IMG/VR virus record: IMGVR_UViG_3300021389_000089
Coordinates: 1 to 32,270 of that record
Strand: one strand, 5' to 3'
Source: a virus
DNA: 32,270 nt
Position 1 is the first letter of the stretch, and every line of letters starts with the position of its first letter. Below, piece by piece: positions 7,959 to 16,795 of this stretch. Below the pieces are notes generated by a model. The model was not told where the DNA came from. It worked only from the letters and a program-made list of their open reading frames with translations, and did not search any database. Both the position numbers and the translations under genes were made by a program.

Positions 7959-8513
7959 TTACGCCCAGCTATCTGTACCAACAACAATCGTATCAGTTGC
8001 AGAAGACATTCCGTCAAATGGATTGTCTACCGCAGGAGCATCAATAAAGTTTGCTGGTTGTAGCTCCATAGCAGTAAAGCTTAGAGTGTAACCACTCATA
8101 TCGCCCATTGCTGCGCCTGAAACTACTGTACCTCCAGTAACGTCTGCTCCGTGCTCACGGCCTACCAAGAAAGCGTTGCCGTTGTAGTCTACCACCACGA
8201 TATGTGGACGACCATAAGCCAACAGCTTCAATTCCTTGTTGTCCTCCTTGCTCAAACGAGGAAGGGTAAGCTCAAGAACTTGCTCATAGAAAACCGTTCC
8301 GTTATCACGAGAAGCAGTAACGTTTTGTGTCAAAGAGCTGTTGCCCTTTAGTTTGTATTGATACGCACTAAACGTACCACTCATATCCGTAACCTCGTCT
8401 GCGGTCAAGGTGATAGTACCCAAGTCTCCGTAGTCTACGAAGTAAACTTCCTTGATACCACCAACCGATTCACGACAAGGAAGAATGCGTCCTTTTGTTA
8501 TATCACAAGCCAT
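7959..8513 (-). CDS. Putative major tail protein, 184 aa
   Basis: The protein starts MACDITKGRILPCRESVGGI and is beta-rich, with GDMSGYTLSFTAMELQPANF near residue 145. I recall proteins of this type as abundant structural proteins of Bacteroidetes phages next to the major capsid gene. The gene stands alone between two intrinsic terminators (8527-8561 upstream, 7910-7936 downstream), which suggests separately tuned, high expression as for a tail tube subunit. The size also fits a tail tube protein (about 150-250 aa). A head decoration or connector role is the main alternative. Confidence 0.62.
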   Translation of the reverse strand: MACDITKGRILPCRESVGGIKEVYFVDYGDLGTITLTADEVTDMSGTFSAYQYKLKGNSSLTQNVTASRDNGTVFYEQVLELTLPRLSKEDNKELKLLAYGRPHIVVVDYNGNAFLVGREHGADVTGGTVVSGAAMGDMSGYTLSFTAMELQPANFIDAPAVDNPFDGMSSATDTIVVGTDSWA

Positions 8514-8526
8514 ATTATATTTTATT

Positions 8527-8561
8527 AAAAAAGGGTAGGCAGATTACCCCACCTACCCTTT
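8527..8561 (-). terminator. Intrinsic terminator after the major capsid gene
   Basis: On the minus strand a 10-bp stem (AAAGGGTAGG pairing with CCTACCCTTT, plus-strand 8530-8539 with 8552-8561) encloses a 12-nt loop and is followed by a short T-rich run and AATAAAA. It starts 24 bases after the capsid stop codon and precedes the next gene start at 8513. Confidence 0.87.
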
Positions 8562-8585
8562 GTTTTTACTAATTAAAAACTACTC

Positions 8586-9512
8586 TTAGTTGTAGAGTAC
8601 AATTTCAGAACCAAGGCCGTACTGAATACCCGCAGTAAAGCGCATAATCACACGAACGTTTTGTGATCCGTCCAAGTCTCCCATATCAAGAAGCTTTACT
8701 TCTTGAGCATCGCTCAACAAACCAGTTCCGAAGAACAAGTTAGACTTCTGAGCAGCAGCCATTGTGTTGTTAGCAAGACCTGAAGCAACAAATATCTTAA
8801 CACCATCGAAAGCTAAATCACCTCCGTTGTACCAAGTAGTACCTTGGCTGTTAAGACCGTTTGCACCTAGTCCGTTAGCACCAAATCCACCTAAAGCACG
8901 AACATAAGCACGAGCTACGTTAGAAGAAACGTAGATATACAAATCTTCTTTTCCATAGATTTCAGTAGGAATTGCATCTACTACTTTACCAAGCTCGTCG
9001 ATAACGTTTGCAGCAGTAACCGTTGTACCGGTTACGTCAATTACGTCAGCATCAGCTTCCCATAAAGTTTCGAAGCCATCAAACTCACCAGCAGTAGCGT
9101 TAGTACCAGCCCAGATGTTTGTCTCCATTTTCTCAGCAACTTTAGCAGCAACGTGGCCAATCATAAAGTCTGCAAAAGCAGGAGGTAATTGATCGTAAGC
9201 AGAGTAACCCATTTGAATTGCCTCCCAGTCAGAACGGAAGTCTTTCTTACATAATTCCAAGTTTACTTGGAACTCCTCAGGTTGTAAAATACGCTCAGTT
9301 AAAGTTACCGTAGAGGTATCAGTAAAATCACACGTTGCATCTTTTACGATTGCATCCGTAGCGAGTTTCTTCATTACTTCTTTAAACTTCACGTTTGGTT
9401 TCACGGTAATACCACCACCCTCGATAGTATCTGCGCTCAACAATGCAGCAGAGATATACTTCCCTGCAAATTCACCAGCATAAGTGGTAGTAATTGATGT
9501 AGTTGTAGCCAT
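8586..9512 (-). CDS. Major capsid protein, HK97-like fold, 308 aa
   Basis: The sequence begins MATTTSITTTYAGEFAGKYI and has features of Bacteroidetes-phage capsid proteins: a strand-rich segment TVTLTERILQPEEFQVNLEL (about 98-117), a long helix KKDFRSDWEAIQMGYSA, a Gly/Asn-rich loop GGFGANGLGANGLNSQG (about 207-223) and a C-terminal strand MRFTAGIQYGLGSEIVLYN. Length (about 300 aa), position after protease and scaffold genes, and the dedicated downstream terminator all fit the most abundant virion protein. The start has no Shine-Dalgarno; the leader is A-rich (aatcaaataaaaagATG), as is common in Bacteroidetes. Confidence 0.88.
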   Translation of the reverse strand: MATTTSITTTYAGEFAGKYISAALLSADTIEGGGITVKPNVKFKEVMKKLATDAIVKDATCDFTDTSTVTLTERILQPEEFQVNLELCKKDFRSDWEAIQMGYSAYDQLPPAFADFMIGHVAAKVAEKMETNIWAGTNATAGEFDGFETLWEADADVIDVTGTTVTAANVIDELGKVVDAIPTEIYGKEDLYIYVSSNVARAYVRALGGFGANGLGANGLNSQGTTWYNGGDLAFDGVKIFVASGLANNTMAAAQKSNLFFGTGLLSDAQEVKLLDMGDLDGSQNVRVIMRFTAGIQYGLGSEIVLYN

Positions 9513-9537
9513 CTTTTTATTTGATTAAATTCTTGTT

Positions 9538-9981
9538 TTAGTAATTAAAATTGATACTTCCTCTTACTTGCTGTAAATCGTCAAAGTAAGTATCTAAAGT
9601 CATCTGTATATCAGAAAAGTCGTTTCTTAAAAAATTATCTAAATTCTTCCAATCCGCGTTATCATCTGCATTTATACCAAGCTCATTAGCTAATGTTTGA
9701 AACTCGTCCAATGCCGCCTCAGCAGTATTAAAGTCGTCAGACAAAGCGTTTCCTAGCATTTCAATATCGCTTTGCGCTTCTGCTATTAAGTCTAAAGCAG
9801 TATTCAAAGCAGAACCGACCTCATTCATTCTGTTAATGATGTCATCTGCTTCTCTAACCCCTTGCTCGAGAAGATCTTGAGAGCCTTTAATATCGTCCAA
9901 AGCACTTAGCTCAAGCTTTCCGCTCGAAAGTGCTTCTTTCTTGGCTGCCAAAGCAGCCCATACACTTTCTACTTTTTTCAT
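9538..9981 (-). CDS. Coiled-coil protein between scaffold and capsid genes, 147 aa
   Basis: The protein is acidic and predicted mostly helical, with long heptad-like stretches (LDDIKGSQDLLEQGVREADDI; IEMLGNALSDDFNTAEAALD). No conserved domain is recognised. Its start overlaps the stop of the scaffold-like gene by four bases and it immediately precedes the capsid gene. A scaffolding or capsid assembly role is plausible from composition and place, but unproven. Confidence 0.72.
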   Translation of the reverse strand: MKKVESVWAALAAKKEALSSGKLELSALDDIKGSQDLLEQGVREADDIINRMNEVGSALNTALDLIAEAQSDIEMLGNALSDDFNTAEAALDEFQTLANELGINADDNADWKNLDNFLRNDFSDIQMTLDTYFDDLQQVRGSINFNY

Positions 9982-10601
9982 CGGTTAGAGATTTTGTTAA
10001 GTACACGATCTAACGTTGACTTGCGACCATTCGCACCAAACTTTATAGCTTCCTTCTTAGCAGTCTTTGCTTCCGGGTTAGCCTTGATTGGCTTACGAGC
10101 TGGTGCCTTAGCCATCTCAACTTTTTCTTCTTCGTCTTTTTTCTCGTACTCCTGCATCTTGCGCTTCATCTCCTCGACTTGCTCTTTGACTTCTTCGATT
10201 ACTGGAGCGAGAACTTCAACAACAGTTTCAACGATCTGTTGCACCTCTGGAGCAACTTCTTCCGGAGCTTCAACGACTACTTCTTCGTCAGCCATTTCTT
10301 CTTTCTCCTCCTCAGCAGGTGCTTCTTCTTCCTCGGCAGATACTTCTTTGATTTCGTTAATAACACCTTCTTCTGTTACGACTAAGATTTTATTGTCCTC
10401 CATCTCGTATTCACCAACTGGTAACGCTACGTTTTCATCTTCTGTTGCGATAAAAACAGCTTCTCCAGGCTCGAAAGTTTCAGCCTCAAGGACTGTTCCG
10501 TTCTCAAGTTTAGCAGTCGCTAATTCGACTGACTTGGTTTTCTTTGCTAACTCTACTGCGAGTAGTTCAGCAATCTTGCTAATTGTTTTCTTTGCTTCCA
10601 T
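9978..10601 (-). CDS. Putative scaffolding protein, 207 aa
   Basis: An N-terminal helical part (MEAKKTISKIAELLAVELAK) is followed by a small beta-rich module (residues 45-85: TFEPGEAVFIATEDENVALP, then GEYEMEDNKILVVTEEGVIN). Next come a Glu-rich low-complexity stretch (about 88-115), a heptad-like coiled coil (EVQQIVETVVEVLAPVIEE, then QVEEMKRKMQEYEKK) and a basic Lys/Arg tail. This acid-then-coil-then-basic pattern, between the prohead protease and the capsid gene, is typical of scaffold proteins; the basic tail could bind the capsid protein. The long plus-strand ORF opposite is an artefact of the Glu/Ala-rich codons. Confidence 0.72.
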   Translation of the reverse strand: MEAKKTISKIAELLAVELAKKTKSVELATAKLENGTVLEAETFEPGEAVFIATEDENVALPVGEYEMEDNKILVVTEEGVINEIKEVSAEEEEAPAEEEKEEMADEEVVVEAPEEVAPEVQQIVETVVEVLAPVIEEVKEQVEEMKRKMQEYEKKDEEEKVEMAKAPARKPIKANPEAKTAKKEAIKFGANGRKSTLDRVLNKISNR

Positions 10602-10641
10602 AACTAATTAAATAACTAAATATAAATGTATTGTTTCATTT

Positions 10642-11544
10642 TTATTCTTCTATCTCGCCAAGCTCCTTGAGCTTGTTGCGAGACCAGCCAAGACCAGCCT
10701 TACCTCCCCACAGCAAGAAGCTAATCGTACCACAAGCCGTAGTGTCGCTTTCGTCGTAGTACTCCTCTGCTCTTGATAGGTAGCTATACATACGCTTAAT
10801 TGTATCTACCGAAAGACCACGTCCGGCTGCGAGGTCCGCACTCCTTTGCTTTCCAACGGCAGTAGCGCACTTGCCTCCGTTCTTTTCGTTAAGCTCTCTA
10901 CCACGCTTGGCGTTGTTTTTAACGCCACTACCATAGTCCGCATAGCTTTCAAGGTCTACCGACTCCAGCTCCTCTACAATCCACTCCATAAGCTCCATAG
11001 CTTCCGCTTCTTGCTTTTGCTGCATTCCCATATTTACCTTGTCTGCAAAGTAGCCCTCGATAGAAAAGCCTTTGACCTTTCCTTCCTTTACAAACTCGTT
11101 CCATACGTCATCGTTGTAGACTTTCATAGATACCATCCACGTTCCAAGCGGAACGTCAAAGCCGTAAGCCTTGCTTTTATCTTGATCGCTTTCTACAATC
11201 CAGCTCTCAACAACGCTTAGGCCTTTTAGCTCGTAGCTATGCTCCAGCGTACTGTTGTTTTGGTTACCTTCCGATAGGAACAGCTCACTTGCCTTGCGAA
11301 CCGTATCACGTGAGAAGTATATGTAGTAATCTTCTTCTTCGTTTCTACGATAGATAGTTTTATTAGGGATAAGAGCTGGGCCCATCAAGACACGCTTCTC
11401 ACCTTTTACTTCTGCAAGTCTAACCTCTTGCTCTTTCTTTAACGCAACGAAGTCTGACTCGATAGCTGGGTACTCCACGATTGAAATCGCTTGTACCCCA
11501 CTAAACATTTGCTCCTCGTCAAGTATTAGCTCTACTATTTTCAC
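10642..11544 (-). CDS. XkdF-like prohead maturation protease, 300 aa
   Basis: The start is GTG at 11544, overlapping the tape measure stop (GTGA). Family hallmarks are the N-terminal EYPAIESDFVALKK, the STLEHSYELKG segment with His102, and YGFDVPLGTWMVSMKVYNDD leading into VKGFSIEGYFADK with Ser161. In HK97-type proteases a His and a Ser in such positions form the catalytic core, so His102/Ser161 are the likely catalytic pair. The C-terminal third (about 205-300) is a separate domain with NAKRGRELNEKNGGKCATAV and WGGKAGLGWSRNKL, known to me from related phage proteases but of unknown role. It is expected to cleave scaffold and capsid N-termini during maturation. Confidence 0.82.
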   Translation of the reverse strand: MKIVELILDEEQMFSGVQAISIVEYPAIESDFVALKKEQEVRLAEVKGEKRVLMGPALIPNKTIYRRNEEEDYYIYFSRDTVRKASELFLSEGNQNNSTLEHSYELKGLSVVESWIVESDQDKSKAYGFDVPLGTWMVSMKVYNDDVWNEFVKEGKVKGFSIEGYFADKVNMGMQQKQEAEAMELMEWIVEELESVDLESYADYGSGVKNNAKRGRELNEKNGGKCATAVGKQRSADLAAGRGLSVDTIKRMYSYLSRAEEYYDESDTTACGTISFLLWGGKAGLGWSRNKLKELGEIEE

Positions 11545-13409
11545 AATGTTGCTGATTTAATTCGGTTTCTATCTAATTCTTGTTGGCTTGTTACATCTCC
11601 TCCTACAACATACGCCCTTAGTGGCGTTTTTGAAAGGCTTTCTGCAATAACATTTGCACCACTTGAGCCAACAACATTAAAGCTTGGTGCCATATTGTTA
11701 GCTGGCGCACCTGAGCTTGATGCGGAGGTGGTGCTTGGTGGCGTTGAGCTTTCAAATTGCTGGCTTTGTATCTGCTTTAGCTGCGCTATACCAAAGGCCG
11801 TAGCAAGACCAGCTTGGACGTAAGGATAGGCAGGGAATACAGCGGTAAGCGGAGACTTTTGTGCCGTCGTAAAAGCGTTCTGAGCACCCTCTATCGTTCC
11901 CATTACAACTTGTGCTGATGACAATGCTTTTTGTATTGCAAAGTTACGTCGCTGTTGCTCCTCACTTTCTCCGGCAAAGGCATCACTCAATGCTCGTAGT
12001 GCAGCAAAGCTATCTTGTACCATTGCGTAACCAGCATCTCTTATAGCAGCTTCTCTGTCAGCAGTTTCTTGAGCAATTCTAACTTTTTCATCATCTGCTG
12101 CTTTTATAGCAGCCGCATCTTGTTGGCGGTGCCTTTCTTTAATTGCAGCGAGTTTCTGTTGCCTTGTTTCTTCAAGCTCCTCGGTTTCTAAGCCATTCAA
12201 AATAGCAGCAGCTATGAGATCGTCATAGTGCTTGGCTACACTTTCTAGTTCCTTGGCTCTTATTTCTTCTTCGGTGTTAACCTCAGCCTCTGCAATATCC
12301 TTTTTGAGCTGTGCTAATTCTTCAGCAGCTTTTGCTTCTGCATCTAACTTATCTTGTGCGGCTTGAGCTGCTGCATCGGCAGCATCTTTCGCAGCTTGTT
12401 CATCTTCGTTTTTGTTCTGTAATCTGTAACCGTCACGTTGGTTTTTAAGCCTTCTAAGAACAACTTCGGTTGCGGCAATCGCCTCATCTCCTTCTTTGCT
12501 TACCTTTTCGGGATCAAAGCCCAACAGCTTAGCTCCACCTTTTGTAAGGCCTTTTACAAGATTTGTCTTTTCGCTAATTATACCAAGCTTTGCCAGCCCT
12601 TTTGAAGCTAAATCAATAGCCGCTAGCATTGCCGTAATCGGCAGGCTTATGAAAGCAATAAGCCCAGCAGCAATCTTTTGATTGCGCTCGGCAGCAGCAA
12701 TTTGTGATTCTCTTAGTGCCTTCTGTTGTGCAAGTTGGATTTCTGTTTGCTTAATAAGCTCGTTAGTCTGCTGTATCTTGAGATTCCGAATCTCACGTTC
12801 AGTTTTACCAGCTAACTTTAGAGAGTTTTCACTTGCCTCAGTATTCTCTAATGCTTGTTGTGATGCTGCAACAGTTTTTTCTGTTGCTGCTAGAAGGTCT
12901 TTTTGTTCTTTTGAAGCACCACTTATATATCCTACAATGTCATCCCAGTACGCTACAAGCAAACCAACAGCAACTACAAGCGCACCAATACCGGTGGCTA
13001 TGATAGCTTTTTTAAGTGAACTTGCACCGGCTACCGAAGTTTTAAAAGCAACCTTAGCTCCCTTTCCGAAAGCTTTAAAGTCTGTGGCCAGCATCTTGAT
13101 GCGACTTGCCATACCACCAGTAAACTCGTCAAGAACACCAGTAGCTCCATCTACGGTTTCTTGTGTTTCCCTTCCAGATTTATTAAAACGGTCTAACGAA
13201 CCCTTGGCTTTGTCTACGTTTTTAGTTGCGCCCTCTGCAGAGTCACCTACCTTGTCAAAAGAGTTCTTACCTACCTTTGAGGTTTCATCTAAGGCGGTGT
13301 TTGTCTCATCAACAGAACGCTTCAAATCCTTTACTGCGCTATCTACTTGTTCGGTAGCTTCAGCAGCGTTGGTTTGTACGTCAATTATTACTGTTTCTTT
13401 TTGCGCCAT
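11541..13409 (-). CDS. Tail tape measure protein, 622 aa
   Basis: The N-terminal 110 residues are coiled-coil with Asp/Thr-rich heptads (AEATEQVDSAVKDLKRSVDE). Two hydrophobic segments follow, near residues 135-157 (IIATGIGALVVAVGLLVAYW) and 250-275 (LIAFISLPITAMLAAIDLA). A long Ala/Glu/Lys-rich coil (about 335-465) follows. Near residue 485-560 there is a typical tape-measure pattern (FAIQKALSSAQVVMGTIEGA, then AYPYVQAGLATAFGIAQLKQ). At roughly 0.15 nm per helical residue, 622 aa would set a tail of about 90 nm; this is a rule-of-thumb inference. No sheath gene is visible, so a siphovirus is more likely than a myovirus. Confidence 0.9.
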   Translation of the reverse strand: MAQKETVIIDVQTNAAEATEQVDSAVKDLKRSVDETNTALDETSKVGKNSFDKVGDSAEGATKNVDKAKGSLDRFNKSGRETQETVDGATGVLDEFTGGMASRIKMLATDFKAFGKGAKVAFKTSVAGASSLKKAIIATGIGALVVAVGLLVAYWDDIVGYISGASKEQKDLLAATEKTVAASQQALENTEASENSLKLAGKTEREIRNLKIQQTNELIKQTEIQLAQQKALRESQIAAAERNQKIAAGLIAFISLPITAMLAAIDLASKGLAKLGIISEKTNLVKGLTKGGAKLLGFDPEKVSKEGDEAIAATEVVLRRLKNQRDGYRLQNKNEDEQAAKDAADAAAQAAQDKLDAEAKAAEELAQLKKDIAEAEVNTEEEIRAKELESVAKHYDDLIAAAILNGLETEELEETRQQKLAAIKERHRQQDAAAIKAADDEKVRIAQETADREAAIRDAGYAMVQDSFAALRALSDAFAGESEEQQRRNFAIQKALSSAQVVMGTIEGAQNAFTTAQKSPLTAVFPAYPYVQAGLATAFGIAQLKQIQSQQFESSTPPSTTSASSSGAPANNMAPSFNVVGSSGANVIAESLSKTPLRAYVVGGDVTSQQELDRNRIKSATL

Positions 13410-13531
13410 TCTTTCTTAAAGTATTCGTGCCAGGTCTTTGGTTCTTGGTATTTGCCTTTTGCTATCCTAATGTTATCGGTGTCTTGTTCAACCAAAGGGA
13501 GCATCTCAATCAAGTAACGTATGTAGCTCAT
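13388..13531 (-). CDS. Small basic hypothetical protein, 47 aa
   Basis: This ORF starts at ATG 13531 and ends 22 bases inside the tape measure gene. The protein starts MSYIRYLIEMLPLVEQDTDN and ends with the Lys/Trp-rich segment TWHEYFKKEWRKKKQ. It fills the gap between the 695-aa tail gene (ending 13546) and the tape measure gene. No homology is recognised. The overlap and good fit to the gap support it. Confidence 0.65.
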   Translation of the reverse strand: MSYIRYLIEMLPLVEQDTDNIRIAKGKYQEPKTWHEYFKKEWRKKKQ

Positions 13532-13545
13532 ATTTTACACTTGTC

Positions 13546-15633
13546 TTATTCTTCAATTATATACTCAAGAGCTTCCGTAATAATGTATTCTCCTTGCTCC
13601 GTAAGAATTTCAGAGAACAAAGCAGGATCTACATCTCCCATATGATTAAGCAGCTCCAAGGTAGCTGCTCCAGTATTTAGGTCAAGCTTTATGGAGTTGA
13701 TAATATAGTTTCGACTATTTATTGTAAGCTTATCGTTGTTGTTAAGCGTTAGCATAAGGCCAAGCGGAAGCTGGGCAGTGTACTGGAATAGCCTTCTGCT
13801 TTGACTATACAAGTTTGTTATGTAGGTTTTCCAGTACGTATCGTACAGACCTTGGCTGAATGCTTGTAGCAGATAAGGGTCTACCTCTGTACCAAAGTTT
13901 AGTGTTTTTGTTACTAATTCTGCCTCGTTTGCGTTTACGTTTCCTATCAGCCACATATCAAACTTCTCATTTGTGCTAGTGGTCTGATCAATATACTCCC
14001 AATGAAAAGATGAGCCAACGGTAATCACATCGTTTACATAGAAGATAAAAGGAAGCCCTATGTAGGGCTTTCCTTCTCTTGTAATAGACTGCCCCACGTT
14101 GAGGTCCGTTAGCCCTACACCGGAGCTGTATTGATCGCTCAAGCGTTCAAACAGCATATTATCAAACCCTACTTGTACGTCAAGCTCTCCACCGTCAAAC
14201 GAAAAGTCTGCTTTTAAGTCTCCGTAGCCTACGTCGTTTTGTAGTCTATACTCCTCTCCTAGAATAGCTTTTGTTTCGTTGTACTCAAAGGATATTCTGC
14301 GGTACAGCTCTGGTCTATTTATGGTTAGGTCAGTTGTGTCTATGTGTTTGGTTATCTCGTGTGTTGCTCCTTCGTAGTACCACACGTCCAAAGGCTCAAT
14401 TTTATACTTGTTTTTTGCTGAACGAACCACCACAAGATTGTAGGCACGAATTAAGCTGCCCATAAAGTCAACTATTTTCTGCTCTGGCATCTGTTCTGAT
14501 ATGGTTACTATACCAGCCGTGGTCATCGCAAGAGTGATAGCTGTCGCTGCTAATAAAGTTACTGCTGATGTGTCAGCATACCAATTAGCAATCATACCAA
14601 CGGTAACGGGCGCACCGTCTCCTGCTGGTGCTAAACGAAGCTCTACATAATCACCTACCGAAAGAGGTGGCAAGACAACAAAAACATTAGTTGCACTACC
14701 CGTGTGTTCCTTGTAGGAAAACCTTTCATCGTTAATAAAAACATCTACTCTATAATTGGTAGAGGCAGTTGTAGAAGGACTGTAAGCTATTAGTGCAGGA
14801 TTAGAGGTGGAGGTTACTGGAAATCTATGCAGCGTAGAGTCAAATGCAGCATCTCCAGAGATTAATTCTATAAGCTCTGAAGTCGGGCCTACTGCTTGGT
14901 CTTTGAACATATACCCAGCCCTGCGGTGGCACCACATAAATAAATTACCAAAGTCAATAGAGTCGAAAAGACCACTTTGAAACTCGATGTTGTACTTAGC
15001 CTCGATAGCATCTATAACCTTGGTCAGCTTGATAGCTGGTTTAAAGTCGTAATAGTACACACCGTGGTCAGTGTTGTTGGTGTAGTGTATGTTTCCAGTA
15101 TCGTGGTTACCGCTTTGCGAATTAAAGAACCAGCGAGTTACCGGAGTAATCATTGGGTAGATGATAGCGTTGTCCGTTCCGGAAACGTAGCCATCTATAC
15201 CAGCTTCTATGTTCGTGTCGTTGTAGCTGTGGTCTTGAGCTGATAGGTCAAGGTCGGTGAGCTGATCCTCACCGAACAAGTCTTTAAGTGAAGTGGTCGA
15301 AGTGTAGAAGCTTACCGTATATGCGTATGGCTCGTCCTTCTGCATCTGAACGCTTGTAAGCTCAAGTGATCCTTCTCTGAATAGGTTCTTGTTTACCTCT
15401 ATGACGGCATCAGTACGAAGTGCAGCAGTAAAACCTCCGGATATATCGACGTTGTAGTAATGCTTGAATATGGAATTGTTTCTTGGTGAAGCCGGAAGCG
15501 TAAAGCTTCGGCTATAATCACCATAAACCGCACCGAGATCGTTCACGTTTTGAGTGGTGAGCATCATTTCTACGGACTCATCGCCAAACAAATCGGCTTG
15601 TTGTCCATCAATATACAAGTCTAGTTTATACAT
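13546..15633 (-). CDS. Large tail structural protein (tail tip/baseplate type), 695 aa
   Basis: The start is ATG 15633 (MYKLDLYIDGQQADLFGDES), seven codons inside the longest frame. It overlaps the previous stop by eight bases (ATGTATAA), a common arrangement here. The N-terminal region resembles large Bacteroidetes-phage virion proteins I recall: VEMMLTTQNVNDLGAVYGDY, then SRSFTLPASPRNNSIFKHYY near residues 48-67. The body is beta-rich with Trp/Tyr motifs. No enzyme motif is visible. Position just before the tape measure gene suggests a tail tip or distal tail component; the exact role is inferred. Confidence 0.72.
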   Translation of the reverse strand: MYKLDLYIDGQQADLFGDESVEMMLTTQNVNDLGAVYGDYSRSFTLPASPRNNSIFKHYYNVDISGGFTAALRTDAVIEVNKNLFREGSLELTSVQMQKDEPYAYTVSFYTSTTSLKDLFGEDQLTDLDLSAQDHSYNDTNIEAGIDGYVSGTDNAIIYPMITPVTRWFFNSQSGNHDTGNIHYTNNTDHGVYYYDFKPAIKLTKVIDAIEAKYNIEFQSGLFDSIDFGNLFMWCHRRAGYMFKDQAVGPTSELIELISGDAAFDSTLHRFPVTSTSNPALIAYSPSTTASTNYRVDVFINDERFSYKEHTGSATNVFVVLPPLSVGDYVELRLAPAGDGAPVTVGMIANWYADTSAVTLLAATAITLAMTTAGIVTISEQMPEQKIVDFMGSLIRAYNLVVVRSAKNKYKIEPLDVWYYEGATHEITKHIDTTDLTINRPELYRRISFEYNETKAILGEEYRLQNDVGYGDLKADFSFDGGELDVQVGFDNMLFERLSDQYSSGVGLTDLNVGQSITREGKPYIGLPFIFYVNDVITVGSSFHWEYIDQTTSTNEKFDMWLIGNVNANEAELVTKTLNFGTEVDPYLLQAFSQGLYDTYWKTYITNLYSQSRRLFQYTAQLPLGLMLTLNNNDKLTINSRNYIINSIKLDLNTGAATLELLNHMGDVDPALFSEILTEQGEYIITEALEYIIEE

Positions 15634-16795
15634 AGCGTGTATCGTATGCTTCAATCACCTGGATAGTGTAGTTTATCGTCTTTTCGTTGATTGACTTCGA
15701 AAGTCTTAGAGAGCTTGTAACAACGTTAATAGGTAATCCGTTGAGCAGTATGCGCTCGGATATTAAAAGGTCTTTAAAAGCTTCCTTATAGCCCTCTACA
15801 ACCCAACCACTATTCAAGGTAGTTGTGGTTCTTGAGTTGCTATTGAAGTTTTTATATTGTTCTTCCGTTTCGTCGTATGTAAATCCACCGCTTCCGGCAG
15901 ATCCTATCGACTTGCGATACTCGGACTTGGTAGCCGAGTAATCGTCATCGCTACGCTTGAAGAAATATAGGTAATCCCAAGCTCCATAACGGTTTATGTA
16001 GTCAATTCTATTGATTGTGTATTTAGGCTCACATACCTTCTCAATCGTTACAAAGTCTAAAGACCCTGCGCTACCCTGCAAGTCTAATGTGTAGGTGTCT
16101 AATGCCGATGGCATCGTCCCTATAAACCCTAATGCAGTAAGATAGGTAGTAAGGTTGGTTGCTCCAATAGGAAAGTCAACAATAGAACCCTCTGGCTGTG
16201 CAGGATTGTGGAAAGAAGTTAGGTCAATAGTATAATCGTCATCAGCACTACTAAATACAATCTCTTGCACATCTTCTGAACCATACTCACCTATACATAT
16301 AGATATAGTTTCGTTTCCAGCTTCCTTAACATATAACCGGCTTACTTGATTTAAGAACAAAGAAGGAATCTCAAAGTTAGCACCCTCAGCAAACGTATGG
16401 TAGCCGTTGCTTACTGGGAATATATCAGTACTTCCGCTATCATTAGAAACCGTTGGAGGATCAGACTTGTTGTAGTAGCTTACGTTGTAGTCTATCTGCA
16501 CCCACCATACACCCTTATCAATAGATGCCTGGGCAGCAGTGATACTTGTGCTGCTATAATCGTTTTGTATGTATTCTTCTACCAAAGGTGCTATGTCAGA
16601 AGATAGATCGTTTCCTACAAAGACATCACGGAATAAAGTATAAGCTGCAGCAGATGGTCTGCTGCCTCTAGCAGCATTCCATATATAAACCTCTAGGGTT
16701 ACGTCAAGCATAGACGTAGCTAAAGCTGCATAGTTAGCTGTAATGTATATAGGGCTTCTTGCGCCTATAAGTTTGGAGGGTGCTATGATAGGCAT
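15626..16795 (-). CDS. Tail structural protein, 389 aa
   Basis: This beta-rich protein starts MPIIAPSKLIGARSPIYITA. A recognisable motif near residue 255-280 is KVCEPKYTINRIDYINRYGA, followed by WDYLYFFKRSDDDYS, a pattern I recall from Bacteroidetes-phage tail proteins without a defined function. The C-terminus has INEKTINYTIQVIEAYDTRY. It shares one base with the previous gene's end (position 16795) and overlaps the next start by eight bases. A tail tip or baseplate role fits its neighbours. Confidence 0.72.
   Translation of the reverse strand: MPIIAPSKLIGARSPIYITANYAALATSMLDVTLEVYIWNAARGSRPSAAAYTLFRDVFVGNDLSSDIAPLVEEYIQNDYSSTSITAAQASIDKGVWWVQIDYNVSYYNKSDPPTVSNDSGSTDIFPVSNGYHTFAEGANFEIPSLFLNQVSRLYVKEAGNETISICIGEYGSEDVQEIVFSSADDDYTIDLTSFHNPAQPEGSIVDFPIGATNLTTYLTALGFIGTMPSALDTYTLDLQGSAGSLDFVTIEKVCEPKYTINRIDYINRYGAWDYLYFFKRSDDDYSATKSEYRKSIGSAGSGGFTYDETEEQYKNFNSNSRTTTTLNSGWVVEGYKEAFKDLLISERILLNGLPINVVTSSLRLSKSINEKTINYTIQVIEAYDTRYV

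Noticed and set aside
9994-10611. Long plus-strand ORF (205 aa) opposite the scaffold-like gene
   Set aside because: It is Ser/Thr/Ala-rich low complexity, the mirror of Glu/Ala/Lys codons on the minus strand; the minus frame has a clear scaffold-type layout and coupled neighbours.
12682-13419. Long plus-strand ORF (245 aa) opposite the tape measure gene
   Set aside because: It lies wholly inside a convincing tape measure gene and its composition reflects the antisense of Ala/Lys/Glu codons. No other plus-strand gene is supported.
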